A stretch of 40,453 nt of DNA from an uncultured beta proteobacterium (GCA_903918115.1 CAIXDG010000200.1:1-40453); one strand, 5' to 3'. Numbered from the stretch's first letter, positions 1 to 9,544 are shown. Translations and numbers: made by a program. Notes: generated by a model from the sequence alone, not told the origin.

Positions 1-412
1 CAATAATGCACACCACTGTATCTATTCCAACTGCAGCACCGATCTCAATAAACGGCGCGGCTCCGGGTTCAGGACAACGGTAAAAACTTCCCACCATCGG
101 CGCCTTAATACCCACTAAACCGGCAGGAGCTACCATCATTTTTTTGTTAACGGGCTTAAGTGGCACACTTACTTGAGCACTTACTTGAGCACTTACTTCA
201 GCACTGACTTCAGCACTTTGCACAGGTAAAGGAGCCTGCTCTACGTTGCCAGAACGCTGAAAAGAGCGAGGCTGTGAGGTAGCCGAATTTTTCCGTAAAT
301 CGATTTTAATGTCGCCGTACTGAAGACTAAACTCTGAAAATTGTGGTGAATCCTCAACTAAGCGAATAATCTCCATCAAATCCTGATAATTTAAATTACG
401 CTCAGCCACCAC
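1..412 (-). CDS. Biotin carboxyl carrier protein (AccB-like), C-terminus beyond window edge
   Basis: Reverse-strand reading from GTG at 412: VVAERNLNYQDLMEIIRLVEDSPQFSEFSLQYGDIKIDLRKN...APMVGSFYRCPEPGAAPFIEIGAAVGIDTVVCII; AccB-like N-terminus and start of a biotinyl domain. Not in ORF track because it is open at the edge. Confidence 0.85.
   Translation of the reverse strand, partial: MVAERNLNYQDLMEIIRLVEDSPQFSEFSLQYGDIKIDLRKNSATSQPRSFQRSGNVEQAPLPVQSAEVSAEVSAQVSAQVSVPLKPVNKKMMVAPAGLVGIKAPMVGSFYRCPEPGAAPFIEIGAAVGIDTVVCII
167..219. repeat. 12-bp tandem repeat (about 4.4 units) inside the BCCP linker, encoding VSAQ/VSAE repeats
   Basis: acttacttgagc / acttacttgagc / acttacttcagc / actgacttcagc / acttt read directly. 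Confidence 0.9.
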
Positions 413-439
413 TATCTCCTTTGATTAAATTTCGCACCA

Positions 440-1897
440 TTATGACCCTGCAATTTCAATGTTCAAGCCAGGTTTTGAGACGTGGATCCGACTTGTCTTG
501 GGTCGCCGACTCAATTCCTTGACTAAGGAAACAACTGAATGCTCAAAAACATATTCCGTTTTCATGGCACCTGCTGCTAACATATCATCAACTTGAGATC
601 CGGCAAACATATAGCGCAATAAACGCTCATCATCACTAGCATGTGGATATTTTTTTCTTAAAGCCTTTACACCGGGTTCGCGTTGCGTAGGATTTAGGCC
701 GATTTGTTTAGAGCCATTCTCTATAATTCGATCCAAAACGCTTGGCTCGACTGGCGCCAACAATTTACCGTAATACCCTAAAGCATATTTTTTTATTTCG
801 TTAGGAACGACGCGATACCGCTCGCCATGCAAGACATTTAATACTGCCTGGGTGCCCACAAATTGGGCAAAAGGCGTAATCATAATGGGGTATCCCAGCT
901 CTTGTCTTACCCTGGCACATTCATCTAAAAGCTCATCAAACTTATCTGCAATACCAGCCTGATCTAACTGCGAACGAAAATTACTTAGCATTCCACCAGG
1001 AATTTGATGCTGATAGTGAAAGGCGTTATATTCCAAAATCTGACCCACCGGCTTATCTTCAAGTTCTGCAATGCGCTGAAAGTGTTCGCTTATCTCATCA
1101 ATGACTTCGTCATTGATTGATAAGCGATAACCGTCTAATCTTAAATTTTTAGCAACACTTTGAGTGGCAGGCTGTGCAGCGCCGTTTGCGAGTGGCGCTA
1201 TCGAAGTATGCAACTGATCAGCGCCAAGCTTGACTGCCTCTAAATACATTAATGGGGCGATGCCTGTTAAGCAATGTCCATGAATTTCAAGGGGCACCTT
1301 ACCCATTACTTTTTTCAGGGCAGGAACTAAGGTACGTATACGATCAACAGTTAATAGGCCGCCAGCATCTTTGAGCATAATGGCATCTACCGTGCCACTA
1401 GCAATTAATTGCTTGGCAGTTTCAACGTATAACGCATCGGTATGAACTGGGCTTAAGCTGTATGAAAGGGCGCCAAATGTATACACCCCCAACGCTTTCG
1501 ATATCCGCGTGGTGGCTAACATGTTAGATACGTCATTAAGACCATCAAAAGCGCCAATAACCCGAAAGCCATTAGCAACTAAGCGCTCTACCCAGAGCTC
1601 GATAATATCGTCTGGCACAAAGTCAAATGAGGCAATATTTTTGCTGCGCACTAAAGACCTCAGGGGCGTTTTTTTAATGAGCTTGCGCATGAGTCGCACG
1701 CGTTCCCACGGATCTTCTTTTAAGTAGCGCACACAAACATCAAACTGAATGGTTCCGGCCAAATCAATCTGATCAAAGCCAGCTCGATCCATTTGCTCTG
1801 CTATGGGCAGCATATGGGCAGTTGTCATCCGCGTTGCCCATAAACATTGATGAGCATCCCGCAAAGTTGTATCAATAATCCCTACCGATTTATCCAA
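440..1897 (-). CDS. PycB/OadA-like carboxyltransferase subunit without fused biotinyl domain
   Basis: IIDTTLRDAHQCLWATRM, LKEDPWERVRLMRK, FDGLND, KDAGGLL, HGHCLTG motifs of the pyruvate carboxylase/oxaloacetate decarboxylase alpha carboxyltransferase family; C-terminus lacks a biotin (AMKM) domain. Confidence 0.85.
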   Translation of the reverse strand: MDKSVGIIDTTLRDAHQCLWATRMTTAHMLPIAEQMDRAGFDQIDLAGTIQFDVCVRYLKEDPWERVRLMRKLIKKTPLRSLVRSKNIASFDFVPDDIIELWVERLVANGFRVIGAFDGLNDVSNMLATTRISKALGVYTFGALSYSLSPVHTDALYVETAKQLIASGTVDAIMLKDAGGLLTVDRIRTLVPALKKVMGKVPLEIHGHCLTGIAPLMYLEAVKLGADQLHTSIAPLANGAAQPATQSVAKNLRLDGYRLSINDEVIDEISEHFQRIAELEDKPVGQILEYNAFHYQHQIPGGMLSNFRSQLDQAGIADKFDELLDECARVRQELGYPIMITPFAQFVGTQAVLNVLHGERYRVVPNEIKKYALGYYGKLLAPVEPSVLDRIIENGSKQIGLNPTQREPGVKALRKKYPHASDDERLLRYMFAGSQVDDMLAAGAMKTEYVFEHSVVSLVKELSRRPKTSRIHVSKPGLNIEIAGS

Positions 1898-1927
1898 AAT
1901 TATTCCTTTTATTCGAGATTAGTTGAC

Positions 1928-3343
1928 TCAAACCCACGCAACGCCCTTTTCAAAACGATCATCAGTAGCAACCTGCAAATCACCATTTGGCGCCCTCAAC
2001 AAAGCTGAAGTCGGCCCAAAATATTCTGCGGCATTAATCTGCGGCGCCTGATAACGCTTTGCTAGCACTTCATCCTCTAACTCTAATTCGCCATTCGGCG
2101 TAACCGATACACGCAGGCGGTTAATCGCTTTTTCTAAGCTACTATTTTTCGAACTCATTTCTAAAATAATTTGCAAGATGATTGCTGGTATGCGGGGTCC
2201 ACCTGGACATCCAGAGGCAATTTGATCGCCATTTTTCTTTAGCATCACATTGGGCGAGAGATTCGTCACGCAAAGCCATTCGCCGGAAGCGACCGACTGG
2301 CGGAATAAATTGCCAGCGCAATTTAAAATAACGCCCGTTCCTGGAGTCATTAGGCCGGATCCAAACCATAAGGGCCCTTGTGTAAAAGTACAAGAAACTG
2401 TCATCCCATTGGTATCACTGATACAAAAATGCGTTGTATGCTGCTCTGCTGCCTTCGATATAACAAATGCCTGTCTTTTATTGTTCCATCCTACCCGCAA
2501 CGCTTCTGCAATCAACTCAATATAATTTTTTTCTTCTTGAAGCTCTTCTAAACGAATATGAGACAACTGGTGCAACGCATCTTTCACGATGCCAAACCCA
2601 GATGTTAAGGGATTTGGGCCATATATATCAGACCCGTGAAATGCCACTAGAGTGCCCGCATCAAGCTTAGCCTGCTGCTGTAAAAAATTTTCCGCATTTA
2701 ACCAGCCGCCCTTCTCCAATAAAAATTGGCTAGTAGCGCTTGCAAACTCACCTTGATAAAAAAATCCCACCGGATCTGCTTGAATCTGAGTCAGCGTTTT
2801 TGCTAGATCTGCCTGAATAAGGCGATCGCCTGCTTTTAGCCATTTCCCATCAGGGGCAAAAATGGCCTTAAAGTCATTGGGAAACTGATCTTCGCGAGCT
2901 GCAGCCCATCTCAAAGCCATTTGTAAATTCTGACCGACAATGAAGCCGTCCTGCGCTGTAGCAATAGCTGCATTTAATAATGGCGCAAAGTCCAGCGACC
3001 CAAATTCTTGGTGGGCCTTAAGCAGGCCACGTAATACTAGGGGGGTTGAAACCGAAGCAGCGCTACCGAAGTAATTGACGCCAATCTTATTAGACGTCAG
3101 TAATGCCGGGTTAAACTCTTTTGCTACAGTAGCATTGAAATCAATTGTTACGGGAATATCATCGGGCGATTTTTGAACCACCATAAAGCCGCCATACCCG
3201 CCTACCCCACAATTTGCAGGATCAAGCACAGCTAAAGCCATAGCAACTGCAACCGTTGCATCGATAGCATTGCCACCATGCTCCATCGCTTTAGCGCCAG
3301 CATCCGCAGCAATTTGATGAGAGCAAACTACCGCCCCACGCAT
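1928..3343 (-). CDS. Gamma-glutamyltransferase family protein (no signal peptide)
   Basis: GGNAIDATVAVAMALAVLDPANCGVGGYGGFM, TTHFCISDTNGMTVSCTFTQG, NLSPNVMLKKNGDQIASGCPGGPRIPAI; GGT fold motifs including candidate nucleophile Thr. Confidence 0.85.
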   Translation of the reverse strand: MRGAVVCSHQIAADAGAKAMEHGGNAIDATVAVAMALAVLDPANCGVGGYGGFMVVQKSPDDIPVTIDFNATVAKEFNPALLTSNKIGVNYFGSAASVSTPLVLRGLLKAHQEFGSLDFAPLLNAAIATAQDGFIVGQNLQMALRWAAAREDQFPNDFKAIFAPDGKWLKAGDRLIQADLAKTLTQIQADPVGFFYQGEFASATSQFLLEKGGWLNAENFLQQQAKLDAGTLVAFHGSDIYGPNPLTSGFGIVKDALHQLSHIRLEELQEEKNYIELIAEALRVGWNNKRQAFVISKAAEQHTTHFCISDTNGMTVSCTFTQGPLWFGSGLMTPGTGVILNCAGNLFRQSVASGEWLCVTNLSPNVMLKKNGDQIASGCPGGPRIPAIILQIILEMSSKNSSLEKAINRLRVSVTPNGELELEDEVLAKRYQAPQINAAEYFGPTSALLRAPNGDLQVATDDRFEKGVAWV

Positions 3344-3524
3344 TTTGGTCTCCTAAGTACGATTAAATCGACTATTTTTTATTTTTATCGATAAAGCTGA
3401 ATTAGATTATTACTAGTTGTGAATTTTGTCAAGACTTACTATATATTAACTTGTGGACGCAAAAATCCGATTCACGGCGTAAGATAACAAGCAATACTGG
3501 TATATAACCTAAATAAATAGATCA

Positions 3525-4292
3525 ATGAGCGAAGCCCTTTTTTATAAAAAATATAAGCCTCAACATAGGGTTAACGTGAGGAAATATGAAGTTTTACGTG
3601 AATCCATCTTGGCGGCCATTCAAGATGGATATTGGCAATGTGGGGTCAAGCTACCGACCGAGTTAGAACTATCTAAAACTACCCCATTTAGCCTCGGAAC
3701 CATTCAAAAAGCCATTGGCAGTCTTACTCGCGAAGGTTTTTTACAGCGTAAGCGTGGCTTGGGCACATTTGTTATTCCTGTTGAAAAACGTATCGGTGGA
3801 CCCTGGATTTTTCGCTTTCTTGAAAAAGATAGCGCTGAGTTTGTGCCGATGTCGACCCAAGTAGTGAAGAGAAAATTAATACAATCTACTGAACCATGGG
3901 CCCATTGGTTAACAGCAGGGAAAATAAATGTTCCGATACTCCAAATCAATCGTCTTATTCAGGCCGGAGAGTATGGTTTCTACAGCAAATATTTTCTTGA
4001 TCCAGAACAATTTCCAATTATTGCTAATACCCCACTAAAAGAATTAAATAGCGCTAATTTTGCTGGATTAATTCAGGATCATTACCAAATTCACCTGGAA
4101 AAAATTGATCGGACGATTCAATGCATTACGTTGCCAAGCACGATCAATCAACTCTTAGACCAAGCAAAAAATACCAAAGGTGTGCTGGTTGAGATTTTGG
4201 CAAGTGGACAACGATCGAAACCCATTTTTTATCAGCAACTCTTTTTACCGCCCAATGGGCCAAGGCTCTTTTTTGGCCAAAGCGGTACTTAA
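3525..4292 (+). CDS. GntR-family regulator (HutC/UTRA-like)
   Basis: N-terminal wHTH YEVLRESILAAIQDGYWQCGVKLPTELELSKTTPFSLGTIQKAIGSLTREGFLQRKRGLGTFV. Confidence 0.85.
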   Translation: MSEALFYKKYKPQHRVNVRKYEVLRESILAAIQDGYWQCGVKLPTELELSKTTPFSLGTIQKAIGSLTREGFLQRKRGLGTFVIPVEKRIGGPWIFRFLEKDSAEFVPMSTQVVKRKLIQSTEPWAHWLTAGKINVPILQINRLIQAGEYGFYSKYFLDPEQFPIIANTPLKELNSANFAGLIQDHYQIHLEKIDRTIQCITLPSTINQLLDQAKNTKGVLVEILASGQRSKPIFYQQLFLPPNGPRLFFGQSGT

Positions 4293-4325
4293 AGTCGATT
4301 AATTGAGTCTTTTCTTTGCTTACGC

Positions 4326-4838
4326 ATGAAAATAATCCATCCACTCCCCCTAAACCAAGAAAACTTTCAGCCCTTTGGTAAGGTTATTTCCTTTGCGCAC
4401 CTCGATCACTATCCCATTAATCAAGGTACTACGGAACGTTACCATGCGATTTCAGAAATTGATGTAGGCGACGGGGATAGTAAGGCAATTATTAGCTTAT
4501 TTCGTGGGCAACCGTTTGTCATGCCATTCACTCTGCGATTGATGGAACGACATCCCCTGGGAACCCAAACGTTTATACCCACCAATAATCAAACTAATGA
4601 CCAATATTTAATTGTGGTTAGCAAGCCGAATTTAGAGTCCGAAGCAGATGTCGTCAATAATCTTTGCGCCTTCATTGCGAGCAATGGTGCTGGTATCACA
4701 TATAACAAGGGAGTTTGGCATCATCCACTCATTAGCCTAAATAAAGAGAGCGATTTTATTGTGATCGACCGTGCCAATATGCAGAATAACTGCGATGAAA
4801 TTCAATTAAGCCAGCAAGTCATCATTAATAACCCATAA
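4326..4838 (+). CDS. Ureidoglycolate lyase (AllA)-like protein
   Basis: ENFQPFGKVI, ERYHAISEIDVGDGDSKAIISLFRGQP, MERHPLGTQTFIP, YNKGVWHHPL motifs. Confidence 0.8.
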   Translation: MKIIHPLPLNQENFQPFGKVISFAHLDHYPINQGTTERYHAISEIDVGDGDSKAIISLFRGQPFVMPFTLRLMERHPLGTQTFIPTNNQTNDQYLIVVSKPNLESEADVVNNLCAFIASNGAGITYNKGVWHHPLISLNKESDFIVIDRANMQNNCDEIQLSQQVIINNP

Positions 4839-4853
4839 CCTGCCATTCACAAA

Positions 4854-5594
4854 CTAAAAGTTCAGGCCAAGCCATTCTTTAACTTGTGAATGTAAATCAC
4901 CCGTAAATTTAGCTTGATCACCGGAGGCGGTAATAGCACCCAGGCTTAATACAAATATGGTTTGCGACATACGCACGACACGACGTACGTTATGGTCAAT
5001 TAATAAAACGCCAATACCCCTCTCAGTAAAACGATCTAGCCAGACAAAAACTTCTTCCGCAACCTTTGGCGACAAACCAATACTAGGCTCATCTACTAAA
5101 CATAATTTCGGCTGCAAAATCCATGCCTTAGCGAACTCAAGTTGCTTTTGCTGGCCCCCAGATAGCTCGCCTGCAGCCTGTCCTAATTTATCTTTGAGCG
5201 CTGGAAATAATTCAATTACCTCTTCATAACGTGATTTCCAAACATTCGCAAATAATTGCATGCGTGACTGAATCGGTAGTAAAAGATTTTCGCGCACAGT
5301 TAAAAATGGAAATAGGCTCGACTCTTGCGGAATACAGCAAATTCCCAAGTCAATTAAGTGGTGCGGCTCAAGATGGTTAATATTTTTATTGTCATAAAAA
5401 ATATCGCCTGCTTTGGGATGCAAAAAACCACAAATTGTTTTAACCAAGGTTGATTTACCAGCCCCATTAAGGCCAATTAGACCGCTAATTTCACCGGCCT
5501 TCACCTGCAAAGAAACGTCCCGCAATACGTCAATATCTTTCGCATAACCTGCAGTTACCGATTTCAACTCCAGCAAATATTCAGACATGATCAC
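4854..5594 (-). CDS. livF: LIV-type ABC transporter ATPase (LivF-like)
   Basis: Walker A GLNGAGKST, LSGGQQKQLEFAKA signature, VDEPSIGL Walker B. Confidence 0.85.
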   Translation of the reverse strand: MIMSEYLLELKSVTAGYAKDIDVLRDVSLQVKAGEISGLIGLNGAGKSTLVKTICGFLHPKAGDIFYDNKNINHLEPHHLIDLGICCIPQESSLFPFLTVRENLLLPIQSRMQLFANVWKSRYEEVIELFPALKDKLGQAAGELSGGQQKQLEFAKAWILQPKLCLVDEPSIGLSPKVAEEVFVWLDRFTERGIGVLLIDHNVRRVVRMSQTIFVLSLGAITASGDQAKFTGDLHSQVKEWLGLNF

Positions 5595-6309
5595 CGCCTA
5601 AATATGCTTCAATGACATTCGGGTCTTCTAGCACTAAGCGGGTGCTGCCTTGCGAAATAATTTTCCCCGTATTCATACAAATAGATTCATGACATAAGCT
5701 TTTTACAATTGGCATATCGTGACTTACCAAGAGAAAGGTTTGTCCATTCTGATTACGCGTGCGAATAAATTCTGCCATGGTCTCTCTCATTACGGGATGT
5801 ACGGCAGCAAAAGGCTCATCTAATAAGGCGATTTTAGGTGGGCACATAAAACACATACCAAATTCGAGTAATTTTTTTTGCCCGCCAGAAAGTTGGCCAG
5901 CATCTAAGTACTGCACTTGCTCAAGTGTTAGCTCCTTAACAAGGCTTTGCGCTCTAGACTCTGCTTCTGCAGCGCTTAAGCCTAATGCCCGCCCAGAAAT
6001 TAATAAATTATCAAAGGCTGACAGCCGAATGAAAACGCGGGTCATCTGAAACATGCGTATCACCCCCAAATGCGCTAACTGAGATGGTGATAGCCGCGTA
6101 ATAGAACGGCCCTCAAGATAAGTACTGCCCTCATCAGGAAACAACTCCCCAGATAGCATATTCAATACCGTGGTCTTGCCGGATCCATTTGGACCAATTA
6201 AGCCCAAAATAATGCCCTGCGGCACTTCAAATGAAACGTGGTCAACTGCTTGGTTGCCACCAAAGCGCTTTGAAATGCTGTCAACGCGTAATAAAGGTTC
6301 GGTTTTCAT
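5581..6309 (-). CDS. livG: LIV-type ABC transporter ATPase (LivG-like)
   Basis: GPNGSGKTT, LSGGQKKLLEFG, LLDEPFAAVHP; overlaps livF by 14 bp. Confidence 0.85.
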   Translation of the reverse strand: MKTEPLLRVDSISKRFGGNQAVDHVSFEVPQGIILGLIGPNGSGKTTVLNMLSGELFPDEGSTYLEGRSITRLSPSQLAHLGVIRMFQMTRVFIRLSAFDNLLISGRALGLSAAEAESRAQSLVKELTLEQVQYLDAGQLSGGQKKLLEFGMCFMCPPKIALLDEPFAAVHPVMRETMAEFIRTRNQNGQTFLLVSHDMPIVKSLCHESICMNTGKIISQGSTRLVLEDPNVIEAYLGGDHV

Positions 6310-6310
6310 T

Positions 6311-7270
6311 TCAATTATTTTTTACTGGTTTTAGTCGGGCATATAGGCTCAGGCAAATTCCCCACAAACCAGTTCTAAAAAAGCGTGCAAAGATAATTAC
6401 CAGTAAGGCAAATACAATGAGCTGTATATTGCCAACATCCCTTAACCATTCGGAGCTAAGGTAGACTAGCAAAGCGCCTAAAACCGGACCAGTAAGCGAG
6501 CCAATTCCACCAATCACGACCATTGAAATAATTAAGCCTGTTTGCTGAATTAAGCCCATCTCAGGACTCACTAATTGGCTAAAGGTGCCATACATACAAC
6601 CTGCAAAACCGCAAATAGCGCTTGAGATAGTAAATGCCAATAGCTTGAACCGAACTACCGGAATTCCCCTACTTTCTGCTGCTTCTGCATCATCCCGAAT
6701 GGCCAATAAATATCCGCCGTATTTACTCCGCATGAGTAAGAAGATTAGCCAGCCCACTAAGACGACCAGCAGTAAGAAAAAATAATAGTAGGCAATACGG
6801 CTTTCCATTAAGGTGGGCAAGTTTAGACCTTGATCACCGCGGGTAAATTCATGGGAGTTACCAATAAACACGCGCGCTATTTCCGCAAATGCCAAGGTAG
6901 TCAAAGACAAATAAGGCCCCTTCAAACGCAATACTGTGGCACCCAATAAAAAACCGAGTAAGGCCGAACCAAAAACAGCCGCAGGAATACCTACCCACAG
7001 TGAAACGCTCAAGTGATAACTGAGTAAGGCCGTTATATAGCCACCAATCATGGCAAAGGCCGCTGGGGCCATTGAAAATTGACCGGTAAAGCCAGCTAAT
7101 AAATTCCAAGCCAAGGCAATTAAGGCAAAATAAAAGCCAACAATTAAAATGCCTAATGTATAGGGTGATAAGTCAAGCAAAGGCACCAGACACATCAGCG
7201 CACAAAGAATGAATAAGCACTTCAGGTCGCGCGATAACTTTCTAGACCATAAATTTTCCATCTGACTCAT
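6311..7270 (-). CDS. livM: LIV-type ABC transporter permease (LivM-like)
   Basis: Polytopic membrane protein with LAWNLLAGFTGQFSMAPAAFAMIGGY and VVIGGIGSLTGPVLGA. Confidence 0.85.
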   Translation of the reverse strand: MSQMENLWSRKLSRDLKCLFILCALMCLVPLLDLSPYTLGILIVGFYFALIALAWNLLAGFTGQFSMAPAAFAMIGGYITALLSYHLSVSLWVGIPAAVFGSALLGFLLGATVLRLKGPYLSLTTLAFAEIARVFIGNSHEFTRGDQGLNLPTLMESRIAYYYFFLLLVVLVGWLIFLLMRSKYGGYLLAIRDDAEAAESRGIPVVRFKLLAFTISSAICGFAGCMYGTFSQLVSPEMGLIQQTGLIISMVVIGGIGSLTGPVLGALLVYLSSEWLRDVGNIQLIVFALLVIIFARFFRTGLWGICLSLYARLKPVKNN

Positions 7271-8160
7271 GACTGGCGCCCTTTTTGACCCGCTAAACCT
7301 TGCGGCCGCAGAATTAAAACGGCTACCAATACAAATAAGCCAAAAGCATCTCGGTAGTCATAAGAAATATAAACAGCAAAAAACGATTCTGAAACTCCGA
7401 GTAATAAGGCGGCTATCATGCTGCCCCAGATTGATCCCATGCCACCTAACACGACAATAATGAATGATTTGATGGCGGGAAATGAGCCAATATCAGGCGC
7501 AGGATTCATTAATGGTGCTAATAATGCGCCCGAAAGCGCAGCCAACATACCAGAGATAGCAAAAATAATGCTGGTAGTTCGCACTGGGTCAATGCCAGCT
7601 AAAGAAGAACCGAAGCGATTTTGGGCAACTGCTTGAATCTGCCTACCCCAAAGTGATTTTTTAATAAAGAGAGCGAGCCCGCATAACAAGGAGATGGAAA
7701 TACCTGCCGCAATAATTTTCTGACCATTCAACATAATTGGACCAATTGCGATTCGCTGTGTACTGACTAGGCTTGGCCCCATAAAGGGAGATGGGCCAAT
7801 AACTTTATCAACAAAGTGAATTAAAAATAGGGATAAAGCAAAAGTTACTACTACCGCATACTCATCCTTCACAATTGACCAGCTCTGATAGCCTTGATAA
7901 AGGGGCCGCATGAGTAATTTCTCAATCGTTACGCCAAGAAAAGCACCGCCTGCCGCTGCTAGTAGGAGCGCGAACCAAGGATTAATTCCTAGCTTCATTG
8001 CAGTTAAGGCGTAGGCATAGGCACCCACCATGAAAAATTCACCATGAGCAAAATTGACAATGCGTAGAATGCCAAAAATCATTGATAAACCTACGGCCAT
8101 GAGCGCGTAGAACAGACCCATAATGAGTCCGTTAATCGTTAAATCAAGAAATAATGACAT
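7267..8160 (-). CDS. livH: LIV-type ABC transporter permease (LivH-like)
   Basis: GLFYALMAVGLSMIFGILRIVNFAHGEFFMVGAY, VVLGGMGSIWGSMIAALLLG. Confidence 0.87.
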   Translation of the reverse strand: MSLFLDLTINGLIMGLFYALMAVGLSMIFGILRIVNFAHGEFFMVGAYAYALTAMKLGINPWFALLLAAAGGAFLGVTIEKLLMRPLYQGYQSWSIVKDEYAVVVTFALSLFLIHFVDKVIGPSPFMGPSLVSTQRIAIGPIMLNGQKIIAAGISISLLCGLALFIKKSLWGRQIQAVAQNRFGSSLAGIDPVRTTSIIFAISGMLAALSGALLAPLMNPAPDIGSFPAIKSFIIVVLGGMGSIWGSMIAALLLGVSESFFAVYISYDYRDAFGLFVLVAVLILRPQGLAGQKGRQS

Positions 8161-8195
8161 AAAAAATTCTTCTGCCTCAAGACTTCAGGCAGAAG
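8161..8195 (-). terminator. Hairpin plus T-tract between livK and livH (attenuator/partial terminator or mRNA-stabilising element)
   Basis: Perfect 9-bp inverted repeat cttctgcct/aggcagaag (8169-8177, 8187-8195); on minus strand followed by AATTTTTT then ATG of livH. Confidence 0.65.
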
Positions 8196-8224
8196 ATAAT
8201 GATTAAGATAAAACTACTATCAAA

Positions 8225-9442
8225 TTACTTTGGGTACTGTAATTTATTAACATTTAATGCCATACCCGGGCCTTGCAAGAGAGTGGTATTACCAACAGCC
8301 TGATTCACCGCCGTCAATTGATAATTGACATAAGGAATATCCATCCACTGGTGGTATGAAACACCTGGACGAGAATCAAAATTCATTGTGCCGCGCGCAC
8401 CATCAAATTTCCCTGTTTGCATAGCCGCCAGCATTTTGGCTGGATCAGTACTCTTTGCCTGCCTGATTGAATCCACTACAACAACCAATGAATCAACTGC
8501 TTGGAAAATCAAGCGATTTGGATCATTGCCAGTTTTGCGCTTATAAGCTACTGCAATTTGACGTGATAAGTCAGTTTGCTTCATCTCTGGATGGTACATA
8601 CCAATGGTCATTAAATACTTACCAGCTTCTTTTACGTTCTGCCAAAAATCTGGGTAGTCAGCCATACCTGCGCCATCATAGACAATCGTTTTTGCCGTTG
8701 GCGCAACGCCTTGTTCATATAACTGATTTAAAGCAATATAAGCGCCGGGCGGCAACATGGTTAGGACAACCACATCGGGAGGATTCGCCTTCAGAGCCAA
8801 GATAGCTGGGGTAAAGTCCTTGCTCGCCCGATCTAAAGTTTCATACTTATATTCAATATTCGGTGCAGTCGCTTTTAATGCAGTACCCAAGCCTTTAGCT
8901 AAACCAATGCCGTAGTCGGTATTTTCAGCAAAAGCAACTACCCGTTTTACTTTCATCGCTTTCAATGTATCAGCCATCGATTTAGCAACTAGGGAGTTAT
9001 AAGGGGAGGTGTTATAAACCTCGGGATGGCCCTTCTCGCGAACTGAATCTGCCCAGCAGTTCGTATTAACGTAGGGAATTTGATAGCGATGTGCCACTTC
9101 AATTTCACTTAAACAAACCGAGCTTTGGTGAGATCCAGTAATGGCCACTACCTTATCTTTCGTAATCAGCTTCTCGACTGCTGAACGTCCTTTTTCTGGC
9201 AGCCCTTGACTATCTTCAAATACCAATTGAATTGGTCGTCCAAGTACGCCGCCCTTAGCATTAACCATGTCACGATAAATTTCTAAGGCATCTTTAATTT
9301 GGGTGCCCTGCACTACTGAGCCAGGGGGCGACTGAGTAATAGAAATACCGATCAAAATGGGATCGGCAGCCCCCACCTGAAAAGAAGCGCCAAACAACAA
9401 AGCACTAGCTAAAAGCAGTTGTTTTGATAAATGATTCAACAT
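8225..9442 (-). CDS. livK: LIV-type ABC transporter periplasmic binding protein (LivK-like)
   Basis: Signal peptide MLNHLSKQLLLASALLFGASFQVGA; Peripla_BP_6-like sequence LIGISITQSPPGSVVQGTQIKDALEIYRDMVNAKGGVLGRPIQLVFEDSQG. Confidence 0.87.
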   Translation of the reverse strand: MLNHLSKQLLLASALLFGASFQVGAADPILIGISITQSPPGSVVQGTQIKDALEIYRDMVNAKGGVLGRPIQLVFEDSQGLPEKGRSAVEKLITKDKVVAITGSHQSSVCLSEIEVAHRYQIPYVNTNCWADSVREKGHPEVYNTSPYNSLVAKSMADTLKAMKVKRVVAFAENTDYGIGLAKGLGTALKATAPNIEYKYETLDRASKDFTPAILALKANPPDVVVLTMLPPGAYIALNQLYEQGVAPTAKTIVYDGAGMADYPDFWQNVKEAGKYLMTIGMYHPEMKQTDLSRQIAVAYKRKTGNDPNRLIFQAVDSLVVVVDSIRQAKSTDPAKMLAAMQTGKFDGARGTMNFDSRPGVSYHQWMDIPYVNYQLTAVNQAVGNTTLLQGPGMALNVNKLQYPK

Positions 9443-9544
9443 GAAGCCCCCTAAACAGAATTGTTTTATTTATTGCAATTAGTCTTTATACAATAAATAC
9501 TGACAGAAAACAGTAATTAATCGGGTATTCCCTAGTGCCGATAG

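Noticed and set aside
162-222. CRISPR-like short repeats
   Set aside because: Units are 12 bp, contiguous without spacers, and in frame within the BCCP coding sequence.
1509-1727. Plus-strand 72-aa ORF inside the carboxyltransferase gene
   Set aside because: Antisense shadow of a strongly supported CDS; no recognisable motifs. Same reasoning applied to 2250-2525, 2467-2670, 4957-5229, 5759-6049, 6585-6785, 7418-7636.
1-1897. Idea that BCCP + carboxylase + amidase form a urea carboxylase/allophanate hydrolase system
   Set aside because: Urea carboxylase uses a KipI/KipA-type carboxyltransferase, not the PycB/OadA-type seen here, and the amidase lies about 9 kb away in another module.
8467-8805. 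Plus-strand 112-aa ORF antisense to livK
   Set aside because: Lies entirely within a clear binding-protein gene; composition looks like reverse-complement shadow coding.
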